Positions 38,228-47,916 are shown, counted from the stretch's first letter. The stretch: 64,000 bases of DNA from Acetivibrio saccincola (GCF_002844395.1 NZ_CP025197.1:1612001-1676000), one strand, 5' to 3'. Notes: generated by a model not told the origin, from the letters alone. Numbers and translations: made by a program.

Positions 38228-39472
38228 TTAAAAATTACTTGGGAAAAAACCATTATTGGCGGAAGGTTCATTTCTATTTTCTGCTTCTAAAGCAAGGGCT
38301 GTAATTTCTCCTCTGTTTGGGAAGGTATCAGGGTCGGTATTTTTTATAGGAGCAAATACCTCCTCTGCCACCCTTTGCCAGGTGTATTTCTCTAATGCTG
38401 TTTTTCTTGCATTTAAGCCAAGTTCTTCTGCCACATTAGGTCTTGATAAAAGATAATTTATATAATGGGAAAAAGAGTTAGGGTTGTTGTAGTCTTTAAT
38501 GAGAAGCCCGTTTACTTCCTCTTCAAATATTTCCCCGTTTCCGCCCCTGTCAGTTGTTATAATTGGAAGACCGGCAGCCATTGCTTCATAGTGTACCCTG
38601 GCTAAAGGTTCTTCCCACTGGGAGGCACATACAAATATATCTCCTAAATTATAATACTGGGGCATTTCAGAAGGAGGTATAAATCCTGTAAAAACTACAT
38701 TGTCAGAAATGTCATTGCAAAGGTTTCTGCAGTATATTCCGTATTCATCCTCTTCATTTTTTCCGTACCATTTGCTGCCTACAACAACAAGGGCGGTGTC
38801 AGGATATGTTTTTAGTACTTTTTTCATTGCAGATATAACAATATGAGTACCCTTTTTTGGGCTTAATCTGGTAACATGAAGAATTACTTTTTTATCCAAT
38901 AAATTATATTGCTTTTTTAAAATTAATTTATTTGCCATCCCGGTGGAAGACCAGTTTGGGCTGTATTTTTCCACATTTACACCGGAATAAACCACATTTA
39001 GTTTGTCAGCTGATTCAGGATACAGCTTTTTTACCCCGTCAGCTATAAATTTACTTACAGTGTTTATAAATTCCACTCTTTTTATACACTGTTTTGCTTT
39101 AAATTCAGATATTTTATCAGGATGAAACATTTCATTGTGAAGACTTAAGCTAAATCCTGTCTTAGGGAGATTTTCACTTAAAAAAGGAACCCACCTCGGT
39201 CGGTTAAAAACGTGTACCAAGTCAAAGTCTAGATTTTCTAACAATTCTTTTATTTTTTTATAATAACCAGCAGGGATTTTTGCATTTACCCTAATAAACT
39301 TAACCCCGTCCACAGTTTCCTCCATAGGAAGGCTGGGGTGACTTAAACTAAAAACCGTTATATCGTGTTCTTTGGATATATACGGCAGTATTTCTGATAT
39401 ATATAGCTGAACTGCCCCGCCTGCAACAGGGGGAACAGGAAGTTTCTCTGTACAAATTAAAGCAATTTTCAT
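38228..39472 (-). CDS. Family-4 type glycosyltransferase, CotSA-like
   Basis: GT-B fold transferase, 414 residues. N-terminal acceptor domain (MKIALICTEKLPVPPVAGGAVQ) and C-terminal nucleotide-sugar domain with LHVTRLSPKKGTHIVISA, VFTGFIPPSEMPQYYNLGDIFVCAS, and the E-x7-E motif in EEPLARVHYEAMAAGLPII. In Bacillus, CotSA (the same fold) is encoded with cotS and found in the spore coat. ATG 39472 starts one base after the upstream cotS-like gene stops; the frame's GTG at 39481 overlaps that gene and the ribosome site. Confidence 0.85.
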   Translation of the reverse strand: MKIALICTEKLPVPPVAGGAVQLYISEILPYISKEHDITVFSLSHPSLPMEETVDGVKFIRVNAKIPAGYYKKIKELLENLDFDLVHVFNRPRWVPFLSENLPKTGFSLSLHNEMFHPDKISEFKAKQCIKRVEFINTVSKFIADGVKKLYPESADKLNVVYSGVNVEKYSPNWSSTGMANKLILKKQYNLLDKKVILHVTRLSPKKGTHIVISAMKKVLKTYPDTALVVVGSKWYGKNEEDEYGIYCRNLCNDISDNVVFTGFIPPSEMPQYYNLGDIFVCASQWEEPLARVHYEAMAAGLPIITTDRGGNGEIFEEEVNGLLIKDYNNPNSFSHYINYLLSRPNVAEELGLNARKTALEKYTWQRVAEEVFAPIKNTDPDTFPNRGEITALALEAENRNEPSANNGFFPSNF

Positions 39473-39473
39473 T

Positions 39474-40499
39474 TTATTCACCTCTTTTTATTAAAGATTC
39501 AAGCAAAGGAACTTTTGACAATTCAAGTTTTGCGATTTTTTCTATTTTGCCGGAGTTTTCAACTTTATTGTTTTTAAAAATGTTTTTAACAATTCCATAA
39601 AACCAGTGAGGGTATAAAAGATCAATAAAAAGAATTTTCATTTCTTCAGGTGTAAGGGGATTTACTTTTGAATACCATTTTAAAATATCTAAAACAATGG
39701 ACTTATCCCATTGCCCTCTGTTTTCTGATGTTTTACCTATTATTTTTCTAAGGTCCCTGCAGGGAATATCAAAAGTAACTCCGTCTAAGTCAATGACATA
39801 TACGCCATCTTGGGTTAATAGAGCGTTTCCTTTTCCATAGTCCTGATGACACAGCACTATGCTGTCTGATTTTTCAGATGTTAATTGTTTGTAATATGAT
39901 GATTCTAAAAGTTCCAAAGCCTTATCCGATAGTTTGGCTATATCGTCACAATATTTAAGAAATGTATTGTAGCTTGATATTTCTTGTTTTTCCTTTGCAA
40001 TGCTTTTCCATGATACTATTTTTTTCCTCATAGATGCATATTGACCGGGGCGTTTGCCAAGTTTAGTAGATATTTTAGAATCAGCAGGAGGTACATACCC
40101 TTTTGAATACACATGGAATTTTGCAAGCCCTGTTATAGCCTTTTCTAAATCATTTAAATTATTAAAGTTAAGATCCTTGCCGTACAGCCACTCATATAAT
40201 ACAAAAAGCTGGCCATCTGTTTTTACAATAAGATTATTATTTTTGTCCTTTATTATACCAGGGACATTTCCACCGGACTTTTTGATATAGTTTTGAGCAT
40301 TTACAGAAAACAAAGCTTTATCGTAAGCATCATAAGTATGTTTTAATCTTTTTAGACAAAATAAATTATTATTTGTCTTAACTTTCCACACTGTTTTTAT
40401 ATTTCCACTTTGAACTATATTGATTTCACCAGCTATTATGTTATATTCCTTTAGCACCCTCTTTGCCAGCTGGTGCAGGTGGTTTTTTTTGCTTTCCAT
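39474..40499 (-). CDS. CotS-family spore coat kinase-like protein (1)
   Basis: 341 residues with an aminoglycoside-phosphotransferase fold. Nucleotide-binding lysine in LFCLKRLKH, catalytic loop VLCHQDYGKGNALL (H-x-D-x4-N, about 214-223) and metal-binding VIDLDGVTFDIPCRDLRKI. All catalytic positions are intact, so phosphorylation activity is plausible; in Bacillus CotS is a coat protein and the related CotH/YtaA/YutH proteins are spore proteins. Directly followed by the CotSA-like gene. Two such kinase-like genes are in tandem. Confidence 0.88.
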   Translation of the reverse strand: MESKKNHLHQLAKRVLKEYNIIAGEINIVQSGNIKTVWKVKTNNNLFCLKRLKHTYDAYDKALFSVNAQNYIKKSGGNVPGIIKDKNNNLIVKTDGQLFVLYEWLYGKDLNFNNLNDLEKAITGLAKFHVYSKGYVPPADSKISTKLGKRPGQYASMRKKIVSWKSIAKEKQEISSYNTFLKYCDDIAKLSDKALELLESSYYKQLTSEKSDSIVLCHQDYGKGNALLTQDGVYVIDLDGVTFDIPCRDLRKIIGKTSENRGQWDKSIVLDILKWYSKVNPLTPEEMKILFIDLLYPHWFYGIVKNIFKNNKVENSGKIEKIAKLELSKVPLLESLIKRGE

Positions 40500-40552
40500 A
40501 CACTACATCCTTTCATTTTTACTGTTTGTCTAAAAAAATCTAATTAAGAGTG

Positions 40553-41587
40553 TTATAAGCCTGGTATTAATGAATCAAAACTATCTAGTACAGGGGAAAA
40601 GGTTTTTTCAAACTCACAAATTTCTTTTATTTTTTTAAGGTATTTATCAAAGCCCCATTCTTTGTCCCTTTGATAGTAAAATTTGCTCATGGCTCCTAAG
40701 AACAAATGAGGAAACATTAAGTCCAGTTTTACAACTTTCCATTCTGAATAAGAAAGGGGATTGGTAATTTGATAGGTATTGATAAATGTCTTTAGGAGCT
40801 CTAAACTCCACTTGCCGTTTTTCCTCATTATTTTATTTAAAAGCTTTCTTATATCCCTTGCAGGAATGTCTATTGTAAGGGAATCAGTGTCTAATACATA
40901 AACATCCCCGGTTGGCGAAAGTAAGAGATTTCCTGCGGCAAAATCCTGATGACAAAGCCCCCCGACCTTTTCCACTTTATCCACCCAGTCCTTATATTCT
41001 TTTCCTTTAAGACCTGATATAGCTTCCTTAGCCCTGTTATAAAAAAAGGGGAATTCCTTTATGATTATTTCTCCAATTTCCCCGCTTTGATTTTTGTTTA
41101 AATCCCTTTTGTAAAAGTTATTCATATCCTCCAGTCTCTTTGTATACTCATCAATCCATTTTCCAAGGTGCACTTTAGGCTTTGTACCTGCTTTTGGATG
41201 AAAATTTTGGGATGCTTTGTGAAATTTTGCAAGTTCTGTAACAACAATTTTAAACTCATTATCTGTTTTATATGAAGGATTTTTTCCCTTAGCTGCATCA
41301 GACAGTATGTAGCAGCTGTCATTTACCTTTACATAATCCTTTCCGTCTTTGGTTTTATTTATTGAAGGGATTTTAATACCATTATCACATAGGTGGTAGA
41401 TGGCACTAATTATATATTTTAAAGTGTCTTCAGAGTTTGAAACCTTTTTTAAAACTTTAAAGTCATCTGAGGTATGTACCCACCATACCCCTTTTTTTTC
41501 TTTATAGGATTCATTTCTTATTTTTATTACATCTATATTGTATTTCCCCAGCACATATTCAAGAGGCTCTCTGGATATAGAAACCAT
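40553..41587 (-). CDS. CotS-family spore coat kinase-like protein (2)
   Basis: 344 residues, homologous to the next gene downstream (39474-40499) but well diverged. Kinase positions: FKVLKKVSN lysine, GLCHQDFAAGNLLLSP loop, VLDTDSLTIDIPARDIRKLL. The shared IPARDIRK / IPCRDLRK ending is a CotS trait. Good ribosome site (GGAGGAAA). Probably made in the mother cell late in sporulation, though no sigma-K promoter could be assigned with confidence. Confidence 0.87.
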   Translation of the reverse strand: MVSISREPLEYVLGKYNIDVIKIRNESYKEKKGVWWVHTSDDFKVLKKVSNSEDTLKYIISAIYHLCDNGIKIPSINKTKDGKDYVKVNDSCYILSDAAKGKNPSYKTDNEFKIVVTELAKFHKASQNFHPKAGTKPKVHLGKWIDEYTKRLEDMNNFYKRDLNKNQSGEIGEIIIKEFPFFYNRAKEAISGLKGKEYKDWVDKVEKVGGLCHQDFAAGNLLLSPTGDVYVLDTDSLTIDIPARDIRKLLNKIMRKNGKWSLELLKTFINTYQITNPLSYSEWKVVKLDLMFPHLFLGAMSKFYYQRDKEWGFDKYLKKIKEICEFEKTFSPVLDSFDSLIPGL

Positions 41588-41663
41588 GTTATATTTCCTC
41601 CTCTTTATTTAAATGTTCCAGGGGAAAGTTAAAACCATCCCCTGAACAATATAGAAAAACTTA

Positions 41664-41915
41664 CTAATCGACTTCTAATTGTAATTCATCATCCTCTTCT
41701 TCTTCAACTGTGTTTTCCCATGAAACTTTCAAGTTGAAAGCACCGCCGTCTTCCTCTTCAGTAAATTTTATTTTATAATCTAATTCCCTGTCCCCCGGTA
41801 GTACCACGTTCCGTCCTTCTACGCTAAGTTTTCCGGCAAAAAGATCCGGTATGATTTTTTTAATAAAATCAGCAAATTCAGCTTTTGAGCCAACAAAATC
41901 CTGTTGAAACTTCAT
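41664..41915 (-). CDS. Amphi-Trp domain protein
   Basis: 83 residues, very acidic C-terminus (TVEEEEDDELQLEVD). The pattern (helix AEFADFIKKIIPDLFAGKLSVEG, strand NVVLPGDRELDYKIKFTEEEDGGAFNLKVSWEN) matches the amphi-Trp domain, a short alpha-beta module ending with a conserved tryptophan. Role unknown. Lies at the head of the coat cluster, 76 bases upstream of the CotS pair, and is likely in the same transcript. Strong ribosome site (AAAGGAGAA). Confidence 0.65.
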   Translation of the reverse strand: MKFQQDFVGSKAEFADFIKKIIPDLFAGKLSVEGRNVVLPGDRELDYKIKFTEEEDGGAFNLKVSWENTVEEEEDDELQLEVD

Positions 41916-42014
41916 AATGATTCTCCTTTCTTAATAATAATTATTAGATTACACACCACTCTTTTTACATAATATTTATTTGTTTATCTTATGTTACTAA
42001 AATATGAAAGTACT

Positions 42015-42476
42015 TTATTTTTTATGGATGTTTTTTAAATACTCTGCTGTAATGCTGGAAAAGCCTGAACCGGGCATAATAGGTTGGTTATCTGAATCCG
42101 AATAGCTTTCACCAGTTGATTTTAAGTAGTTATTGGTGTTTTGGACCGGGAAATTGTTATTAATTAATCCTTCTTTTTTTAGCATATCAAGCTCTGCTTT
42201 AATCTCCAGTAAATCAGATTGGGAAATTCTGTCTTCTGAAAAGTTTTCTGAGTCAAACTGGTTTTCTAAATGAATTTGTTTTGCTTCAATATTGTCTATT
42301 TTTTTCTTAAGTTCATTAATTGTTTTTTTAATTTCATCAATATTGTCAGACAGGTGTTCTAGGCTTCTTAAAACAGCATTTTTAAGACTTAATATGTCAA
42401 TTGTTTGTTTAGGTATTTGCTCTTTATACTCTATTTTGGGTTGTTGCGGGATAAATCTTCTATTGTAAAAAAACAT
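42015..42476 (-). CDS. Coiled-coil protein of unknown function
   Basis: 153 residues. Arg/Gln-rich N-terminus (FFYNRRFIPQQPKIEYKEQ), then two predicted coiled-coil stretches (about 28-75 and 85-105, SLEHLSDNIDEIKKTINELKKK, LLEIKAELDMLKKE in pieces) and a polar, Asn/Ser-rich tail ending EYLKNIHKK. No catalytic motif. As first gene of the minus-strand coat cluster, a structural or assembly role in the spore coat is possible but not shown. Ribosome site AAGGAGGAA. Confidence 0.6.
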   Translation of the reverse strand: MFFYNRRFIPQQPKIEYKEQIPKQTIDILSLKNAVLRSLEHLSDNIDEIKKTINELKKKIDNIEAKQIHLENQFDSENFSEDRISQSDLLEIKAELDMLKKEGLINNNFPVQNTNNYLKSTGESYSDSDNQPIMPGSGFSSITAEYLKNIHKK

Positions 42477-42893
42477 AATTATTCCTCCTTTGCATTATTA
42501 TATTTTTTTGCAAAATAAAATGTTACTTATGAAGATTAAAAAGGATACTAAAAAAGATTAAAAACATATTTTTAAAGATAAATGTTTATATATGATAGTG
42601 GTGTAAATATTGTTAAAGCATAAATTAACAAACTTGAGTAATTTTAAAAGGAATTAAAATTATCAATATTACAAAAGCTTTAAATATAAAAATTAATCTT
42701 ATTATGTTTTGAAATTCTATACTTTTTTGTATGTAATTTCTTAAAAACTATTGTTAGGGGTGAATATCTTTTTAAGAAATTATGATTTTATAAAGAGTTT
42801 ATGACTGGGCAAACAAAATTTGAGTAAAACAAAAATGGTTATATAGATATTTCTTTGTCTTTTAAATAAGAAATTAATGAAAGGATGAATAAA
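42477..42893. other. Divergent intergenic region
   Basis: About 420 AT-rich bases between the minus-strand coat cluster and the plus-strand pyrophosphorylase. It must hold promoters for both. No clear sigma-A or sporulation promoter stands out; TTGAGT with a TATAGA-like box lies near 42820-42848. No ORF. Confidence 0.4.
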
Positions 42894-45347
42894 ATGAAAT
42901 CAGTTATCATGGCGGGAGGCGAAGGTACCAGGCTGAGGCCACTTACGTGCAACATTCCAAAACCTATGGTACCGGTAGTGAACAAACCTGTTATGGAGCA
43001 CATTATAGAACTACTGAGAAAATATAACCTTACGGATATTGCCGTTACATTGCAATATCTGCCTAATATCATTAAAAATTATTTTAGTGATGGAAGGGAA
43101 TTTGATGTAAATTTAAGGTATTATGTTGAAGATAAGCCAATGGGTACGGCTGGAAGTGTTAAGAATGCGGAGGATTTTTTAGACGACACCTTTGTTGTTA
43201 TAAGTGGTGATGCTCTTACAGATATTGATTTGAAAAAGGCAATAGATTTTCATTTTAGCAAAAAATCAATGGCAACCCTGGTTCTTAAAAAAGTCGAAAT
43301 CCCACTGGAGTACGGTGTAGTAGTGACGGATGAAGACGGAAGGATAACCAGATTCTTAGAAAAGCCCAGCTGGGGTGAGGTTTTTAGCGATACGGTAAAT
43401 ACAGGTATATATATTCTCTCACCAGAAGTTTTAAAATATTATAACAAAAATGAAATATTTGATTTTAGCAAAGACCTTTTTCCTCTTTTGCTAAGGCAAG
43501 ACAAACCAATGTATGGGTATATTAGTGATGATTACTGGTGTGATATTGGGGATTTAAAGGCATACAGCCAGGCGCATCAAGACATATTGGAAAAGCGGGT
43601 AAAGGTAAGCATACCCGGAAAGGAAATTGAGGACGGAGTATGGGTTGGGGAAAACTGCATTATTGATGATGGTGCATCAATAGAAGGACCATGCATAATA
43701 GGAACAAATACAAAAGTGAAAAAAGGTGCTGTGATAGGTAAGTTCAGCGTTTTGGGAGAAAACAATATAATTGGTGAAAGAAGTGGGATTAAAAGAAGTA
43801 TTCTTTGGAGAAATACAATATTGGAAAATAATGTGCAGTTAAGGGGAACTGTTATTTGTGATAAGGTTAAGTTAAAACAAAATGTATCTTGTTTTGAAAA
43901 TTCTGTTGTTGGAGACAGCACCATTATAAAAGAAAATGCAATTGTAAAGCCTAATATAAAAATATGGCCTGATAAAATAGTAGAAGAGGGAACAGAAGTA
44001 AGTTCAAATCTTGTATGGGGTTCTAAATTTATACGCTCCATTTTTGGATTCAGGGGAATGGCGGGGGAAATAAATGTGGACATAACCCCGGAGTATGCGT
44101 CAAAGCTGGGTGCTGCTTATGGCTCCCTTTTTAAAGGAAAGGGTAAAATAGCAGTTGGCTCAGACGAGTCAAATCCGGCAAAGATGCTTAAAATTTCCTT
44201 TATAGCAGGTTTAATATCAGCAGGATTGAAGGTTTTGGATTTTGAAGTTTTACATTTGCCGGTTATGAGATCAGCAGTGAGATTTTATGGCGTAGACGGG
44301 GGTATTCATATTAGTACTTCCAGTAAAAATATAGGTAAATTAAAAATTGATTTCATAGATAAAAACGGAAGCAATATAGACAGGAACACAGAAAGAAAAA
44401 TAGAAACCATGTTTCAGAGAGAAGACTTTTCCAGATGCGAAGGAAGATCTATAAAAGAAGTTGAAGTTATACCTGATTACACCAAATTTTACATTAGAAA
44501 CATCATCAATAATGTTAAATCTGAAAAACTGGATTTTAAAATTGCTCTAAATTCCCCGTCAGAGTCTATATTAAAATGTGTAACAGATTTATTGACAAGT
44601 TTAGGATGCTCTATAGAAAAAGTAAATATTGATATTGGTTATGGAAATAAAGAAGTAAATTCAAAGAACAGGGAATACTTTGCTAAAATGGTCAGCATGG
44701 GGGATTTTGATTTGGGTGTTTCCATTGAGGAGACATCGGAAAAGATGATGCTGGTGGACAATAGAGGTCGGATTGTGACAGATGATATGTTTACTGCCCT
44801 TATTTCACTTATTATGTTCCGCACCGTTGAAGGGGGGACGGTGGTGGTACCGGTTTCAACCAGCCATGTGATTGAACAGCTGGCAGATGCAAACAATGGA
44901 AAAGTAATAAGAACAAAAACCTCTCACCAGGATTTAATGAATAAGATTTTAACAATTGATGTAAAAGAACAGGTATATGATCAGTTTATACTCAATTTTG
45001 ATGCTATAGCCGGGATTGTAAAAATATTGGACTTTATGAAAATAAACAATTACAGCTTGTCTGATTTAGTGGAAATGATACCGGATATTCATATATATGA
45101 AAAAGAAGTTGAGTGCTCATGGAATGACAAAGGAAAGGTTATCCGCCAGATAATACAGGAAAATGAAAGTGAAAGCATAGAGACTTTAGAAGGTGTAAAA
45201 ATATTCAAAGACGGGGGATGGGTTTTGGTTCTACCTGATGCAGAACAGCCTGTCTGCAGGATAAAAAGCGAAAGTTTTTCCGCTGAATTTGCAGAAGAAC
45301 TCACCAATACATTTGTAAATAAAGTAAGGGAAATAAGTAAAAGCTGA
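42894..45347 (+). CDS. NDP-sugar pyrophosphorylase fused to a degenerate phosphohexomutase
   Basis: 817 residues in three parts. 1-235: nucleotidyltransferase with AGGEGTRLRPLT, KPMVPVVNKP and VVISGDALTDID; transfers a nucleotide to sugar 1-phosphate, probably GTP to mannose 1-phosphate. 250-375: left-handed beta-helix hexapeptide repeats (IIDDGASIEGPCIIGTNTKV). 385-815: alpha-D-phosphohexomutase fold, in which the phosphoserine loop TASHNP reads STSSKN and the metal loop DGDGDR reads EETSEK. The mutase domain has thus lost its magnesium site and is probably regulatory or structural. This architecture is often annotated mannose-1-phosphate guanylyltransferase. ATG 42894 is preferred to ATG 42885, which touches AAAGGA. 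Confidence 0.88.
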   Translation: MKSVIMAGGEGTRLRPLTCNIPKPMVPVVNKPVMEHIIELLRKYNLTDIAVTLQYLPNIIKNYFSDGREFDVNLRYYVEDKPMGTAGSVKNAEDFLDDTFVVISGDALTDIDLKKAIDFHFSKKSMATLVLKKVEIPLEYGVVVTDEDGRITRFLEKPSWGEVFSDTVNTGIYILSPEVLKYYNKNEIFDFSKDLFPLLLRQDKPMYGYISDDYWCDIGDLKAYSQAHQDILEKRVKVSIPGKEIEDGVWVGENCIIDDGASIEGPCIIGTNTKVKKGAVIGKFSVLGENNIIGERSGIKRSILWRNTILENNVQLRGTVICDKVKLKQNVSCFENSVVGDSTIIKENAIVKPNIKIWPDKIVEEGTEVSSNLVWGSKFIRSIFGFRGMAGEINVDITPEYASKLGAAYGSLFKGKGKIAVGSDESNPAKMLKISFIAGLISAGLKVLDFEVLHLPVMRSAVRFYGVDGGIHISTSSKNIGKLKIDFIDKNGSNIDRNTERKIETMFQREDFSRCEGRSIKEVEVIPDYTKFYIRNIINNVKSEKLDFKIALNSPSESILKCVTDLLTSLGCSIEKVNIDIGYGNKEVNSKNREYFAKMVSMGDFDLGVSIEETSEKMMLVDNRGRIVTDDMFTALISLIMFRTVEGGTVVVPVSTSHVIEQLADANNGKVIRTKTSHQDLMNKILTIDVKEQVYDQFILNFDAIAGIVKILDFMKINNYSLSDLVEMIPDIHIYEKEVECSWNDKGKVIRQIIQENESESIETLEGVKIFKDGGWVLVLPDAEQPVCRIKSESFSAEFAEELTNTFVNKVREISKS

Positions 45348-45436
45348 CAGGTGGTAGCACAAAAAACATAAAAAAGCCAGATAGAAAACAGCCAGAAAAA
45401 ATAGCTGGATTATACATTTAAATAAATGTAAATTCA

Positions 45437-45482
45437 AACAGGATGAAAATTGATATAATTTAAATTTTCATCCTGTTTTTTT
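45437..45482. terminator. Terminator after the pyrophosphorylase gene
   Basis: AACAGGATGAAAATT pairs perfectly with AATTTTCATCCTGTT over an 11-base loop, then TTTTTTT. The remaining 45483-45653 holds no gene. Confidence 0.9.
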
Positions 45483-45653
45483 AACATCTTGCCAGTGTCT
45501 AGTTAAAAAAGTATAATTAAGCTAGTGTTTTACTGTATAAAAACTATTTTTAAAAATTTATTAACTAACTTGAAATAAGGTTATTTTGGTGTAAGATTAT
45601 TATAACAGGATATTTAAATAAGATAATAAAAAATTGAAAAGGGAAGTATTAAT

Positions 45654-46373
45654 ATGGGAAAAAGCGATAAAAGAAACATATTGTTATTTGTATTTATGGT
45701 TTTAGGCTTTTTACTGGCATTGCAATTTAGAAGTGTAATGAGCAATACTTCTAAGGATGCAGTTTCAACTGCCCAGACCATTGAATCTTTAAAGAAAGAG
45801 CTAGAACGGGAAAAGACTATTGGAGAAATTTTAAAGAAAGAATTGGAAGAAAGTATAGTAGAGAGAGATACAATACTTAGAAATATAGTGGAAGAGAGGG
45901 GCAGTGAGGATATTAATGAAGAGTGGGAAAGGGCAAGGATTTTAGCAGGTCTTACGGAAGTGGTAGGAGACGGTGTTGTTATAACTTTAAATGATGCAAG
46001 TGAGGTAGTAAGTGGCGTAAGTGACCCTCTTTTGCATGACTCCAGTTTGTATGAAGTACTAAATGAAATAAAAAAAGCACAACCTGTTGCTATATCTGTA
46101 AACGGTGAAAGAATAATTTCCACCACTGAAATAGTTTGTGCAGGACCTACCACAAGAATTAATAGAAACAGGTATGCTGTGCCTTATGAAATAAAAGTTA
46201 TTGGGGATTCCAAGAAAATCCGTGAGGTTTTCTTAAACAGTTCTATAGTGGTATTTGAATTTATCCCAAATAACATAAGGTTTCAGATAAAGGAAGAAAA
46301 AGATATTGTTATACCAAAGTACAGCGGCAGGATTGATGTTTTAACCAATGCTGTGGAGGTTGTTGAAGAATGA
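45654..46373 (+). CDS. DUF881 membrane-anchored protein (1)
   Basis: 239 residues. One N-terminal helix (NILLFVFMVLGFLLALQF), a coiled coil (about 40-80, SLKKELEREKTIGEILKKELEE), and a DUF881 domain (about 95-235) with LAGLTEVVGDGVVITLND, EVLNEIKKAQPVAISVNGERIISTTEIVCAGPT in pieces. DUF881 (YlxW/YlxX) proteins in Firmicutes lie near division and small basic protein genes; function unsettled. Overlaps the next copy by 4 bases (ATGA), so translation is coupled. Confidence 0.88.
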   Translation: MGKSDKRNILLFVFMVLGFLLALQFRSVMSNTSKDAVSTAQTIESLKKELEREKTIGEILKKELEESIVERDTILRNIVEERGSEDINEEWERARILAGLTEVVGDGVVITLNDASEVVSGVSDPLLHDSSLYEVLNEIKKAQPVAISVNGERIISTTEIVCAGPTTRINRNRYAVPYEIKVIGDSKKIREVFLNSSIVVFEFIPNNIRFQIKEEKDIVIPKYSGRIDVLTNAVEVVEE

Positions 46374-47047
46374 AAAATGTTGTGAGAATTATTACCATGA
46401 CCCTTGTGTGTTTCTCAATAGGAATAATGATATCCTGGCAGTACAAAAGCATTGCCAATAATAACCAGTTATTAGTTTTTCAGAGAACAAGTATTGAAGC
46501 TTTGCAAGAGGAGCTTATAGAGCAGCAGAGAGTGAATGAAGAGTTAGAGGAAAGACTCAAGGAGGTAAATAAGGAGATAGAGTATTATTCCTATGCCATG
46601 GATGATATGGGAAAAATAGATAGGACAATAAAAAAGGAAATGAGAGAAGCACAGATTTTAGCCGGGTTAGTTGATGTAAAAGGCAAAGGAGTTGAAATTG
46701 TTATAGATTCTATTTATGGGAAAGTATTCGAGGTGGATATTTTAAACATTATTAACCAGCTTAGGGCTTGGGAAGCACAGGCAATATCGGTAAACGGGGA
46801 AAGGGTTACAGCTTTGACGGAGTTTGAACTGACAGAAGGAGACAGGTATAAGATAAACGGAATGTATTACACAATTCCCTATGTTATTAAAGCTGTTTTA
46901 CCTCCTGAAAATATAGATTATTTAGTTTATATGATAAAAAATATAGCTGAAAAGGAAATGTATTTTGAAGTAAAAATTGAAGTAAAAGAGGAGATAATTA
47001 TCCCTAAAATTAAAGATGAAGGGTCTTTATTAAAATATGTTTATTAG
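46370..47047 (+). CDS. DUF881 membrane-anchored protein (2)
   Basis: 225 residues, same plan as its neighbours: N-terminal helix (IITMTLVCFSIGIMISWQY), coiled coil (EALQEELIEQQRVNEELEER) and DUF881 (ILAGLVDVKGKGVEIVID, LRAWEAQAISVNGERVTALTEFEL in pieces). The opening WQYKSIANN resembles copy 3 (WQYKSISSS) more than copy 1, suggesting that copies 2 and 3 duplicated more recently. Its ATG overlaps the stop of copy 1. Confidence 0.88.
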   Translation: MKNVVRIITMTLVCFSIGIMISWQYKSIANNNQLLVFQRTSIEALQEELIEQQRVNEELEERLKEVNKEIEYYSYAMDDMGKIDRTIKKEMREAQILAGLVDVKGKGVEIVIDSIYGKVFEVDILNIINQLRAWEAQAISVNGERVTALTEFELTEGDRYKINGMYYTIPYVIKAVLPPENIDYLVYMIKNIAEKEMYFEVKIEVKEEIIIPKIKDEGSLLKYVY

Positions 47048-47190
47048 TACAATAAAGCGCTAATAGAAACAATTAAATTGAAAACATTAAATAAGAAAAT
47101 ATAAGAAAATTCAAATAAAAATTATAAAAAATATAAATAAAAAATGCAAACAGCAAAAACAGGATAGCAAGAGGAAATTGGAGGCTTAAT

Positions 47191-47916
47191 ATGAAAAGAG
47201 TTGCCAGAAGTATATCTTTAACTATAGTGTGCTTAATATTAGGGACCATGTTGTCCTGGCAGTATAAAAGCATTAGCAGCAGCAAAGCTTCTACAGCCAT
47301 TCAAAATGAAAGGCTTGAAGACGTAAGAAGCCAGCTTATTGAGGAGAGAAAAATAAATGAAGGTTTGAGAAACAGGAATGAAGAGTTGCAAGCCCAGCTT
47401 TCTGAATATAAAGAGGCTATAGACGATATTGAAAAATTAGAACAGACCATTATAAGGGAAAAGGAAAGGGCAGAACTCATTGCAGGATTGGTGGATGTAA
47501 AAGGAGCCGGGGTTGTTGTGACAATTGATGGTGACGTTAGTGTTTGGGCAAGGCGTCCGGGAGGGCTTATTGACTTAATAAATGAGTTAAAGGCAGCCGA
47601 AGCCCAGGCTATATCCATCCAGGATGAAAGAATTGTTGCCATGACTGAAATAAAGATAATAGATATAAGTGAAATACACAACGTAAATAAGTGGATTATA
47701 AATGGCAGGAATTTTAGTCCGCCATTTACCATAAAAGCCATTGGGGATCCTGATAAGCTTGATAATTCCCTGCATATGATAGGTGGGATTTTGGAGGTGT
47801 TAAGAAGGAGCGGATATAGAATCAGTGTTGAAAAGAAAGATGAAATTATTATCCCGGCTGTAAGGGATGACGGTTCGGTTTTAAAGTATAATTTATTAAA
47901 ACCTGTAGAAGAATAA
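47191..47916 (+). CDS. DUF881 membrane-anchored protein (3)
   Basis: 241 residues: helix (SISLTIVCLILGTMLSWQY), coiled coil (RLEDVRSQLIEERKINEG, RNEELQAQLSEYKEAID) and DUF881 (IAGLVDVKGAGVVVTIDGD, AAEAQAISIQDERIVAMTEI). Separated from copy 2 by 143 AT-rich bases, with its own ribosome site (TTGGAGG). All three would expose the DUF881 domain outside the membrane or on one membrane face, and the coiled coils could let them pair. Confidence 0.88.
   Translation: MKRVARSISLTIVCLILGTMLSWQYKSISSSKASTAIQNERLEDVRSQLIEERKINEGLRNRNEELQAQLSEYKEAIDDIEKLEQTIIREKERAELIAGLVDVKGAGVVVTIDGDVSVWARRPGGLIDLINELKAAEAQAISIQDERIVAMTEIKIIDISEIHNVNKWIINGRNFSPPFTIKAIGDPDKLDNSLHMIGGILEVLRRSGYRISVEKKDEIIIPAVRDDGSVLKYNLLKPVEE

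Noticed and set aside
43577-44083. Long minus-strand frames inside the pyrophosphorylase, GatB, ligA and other genes
   Set aside because: They are reverse-frame shadows of strongly conserved genes, with no ribosome sites.
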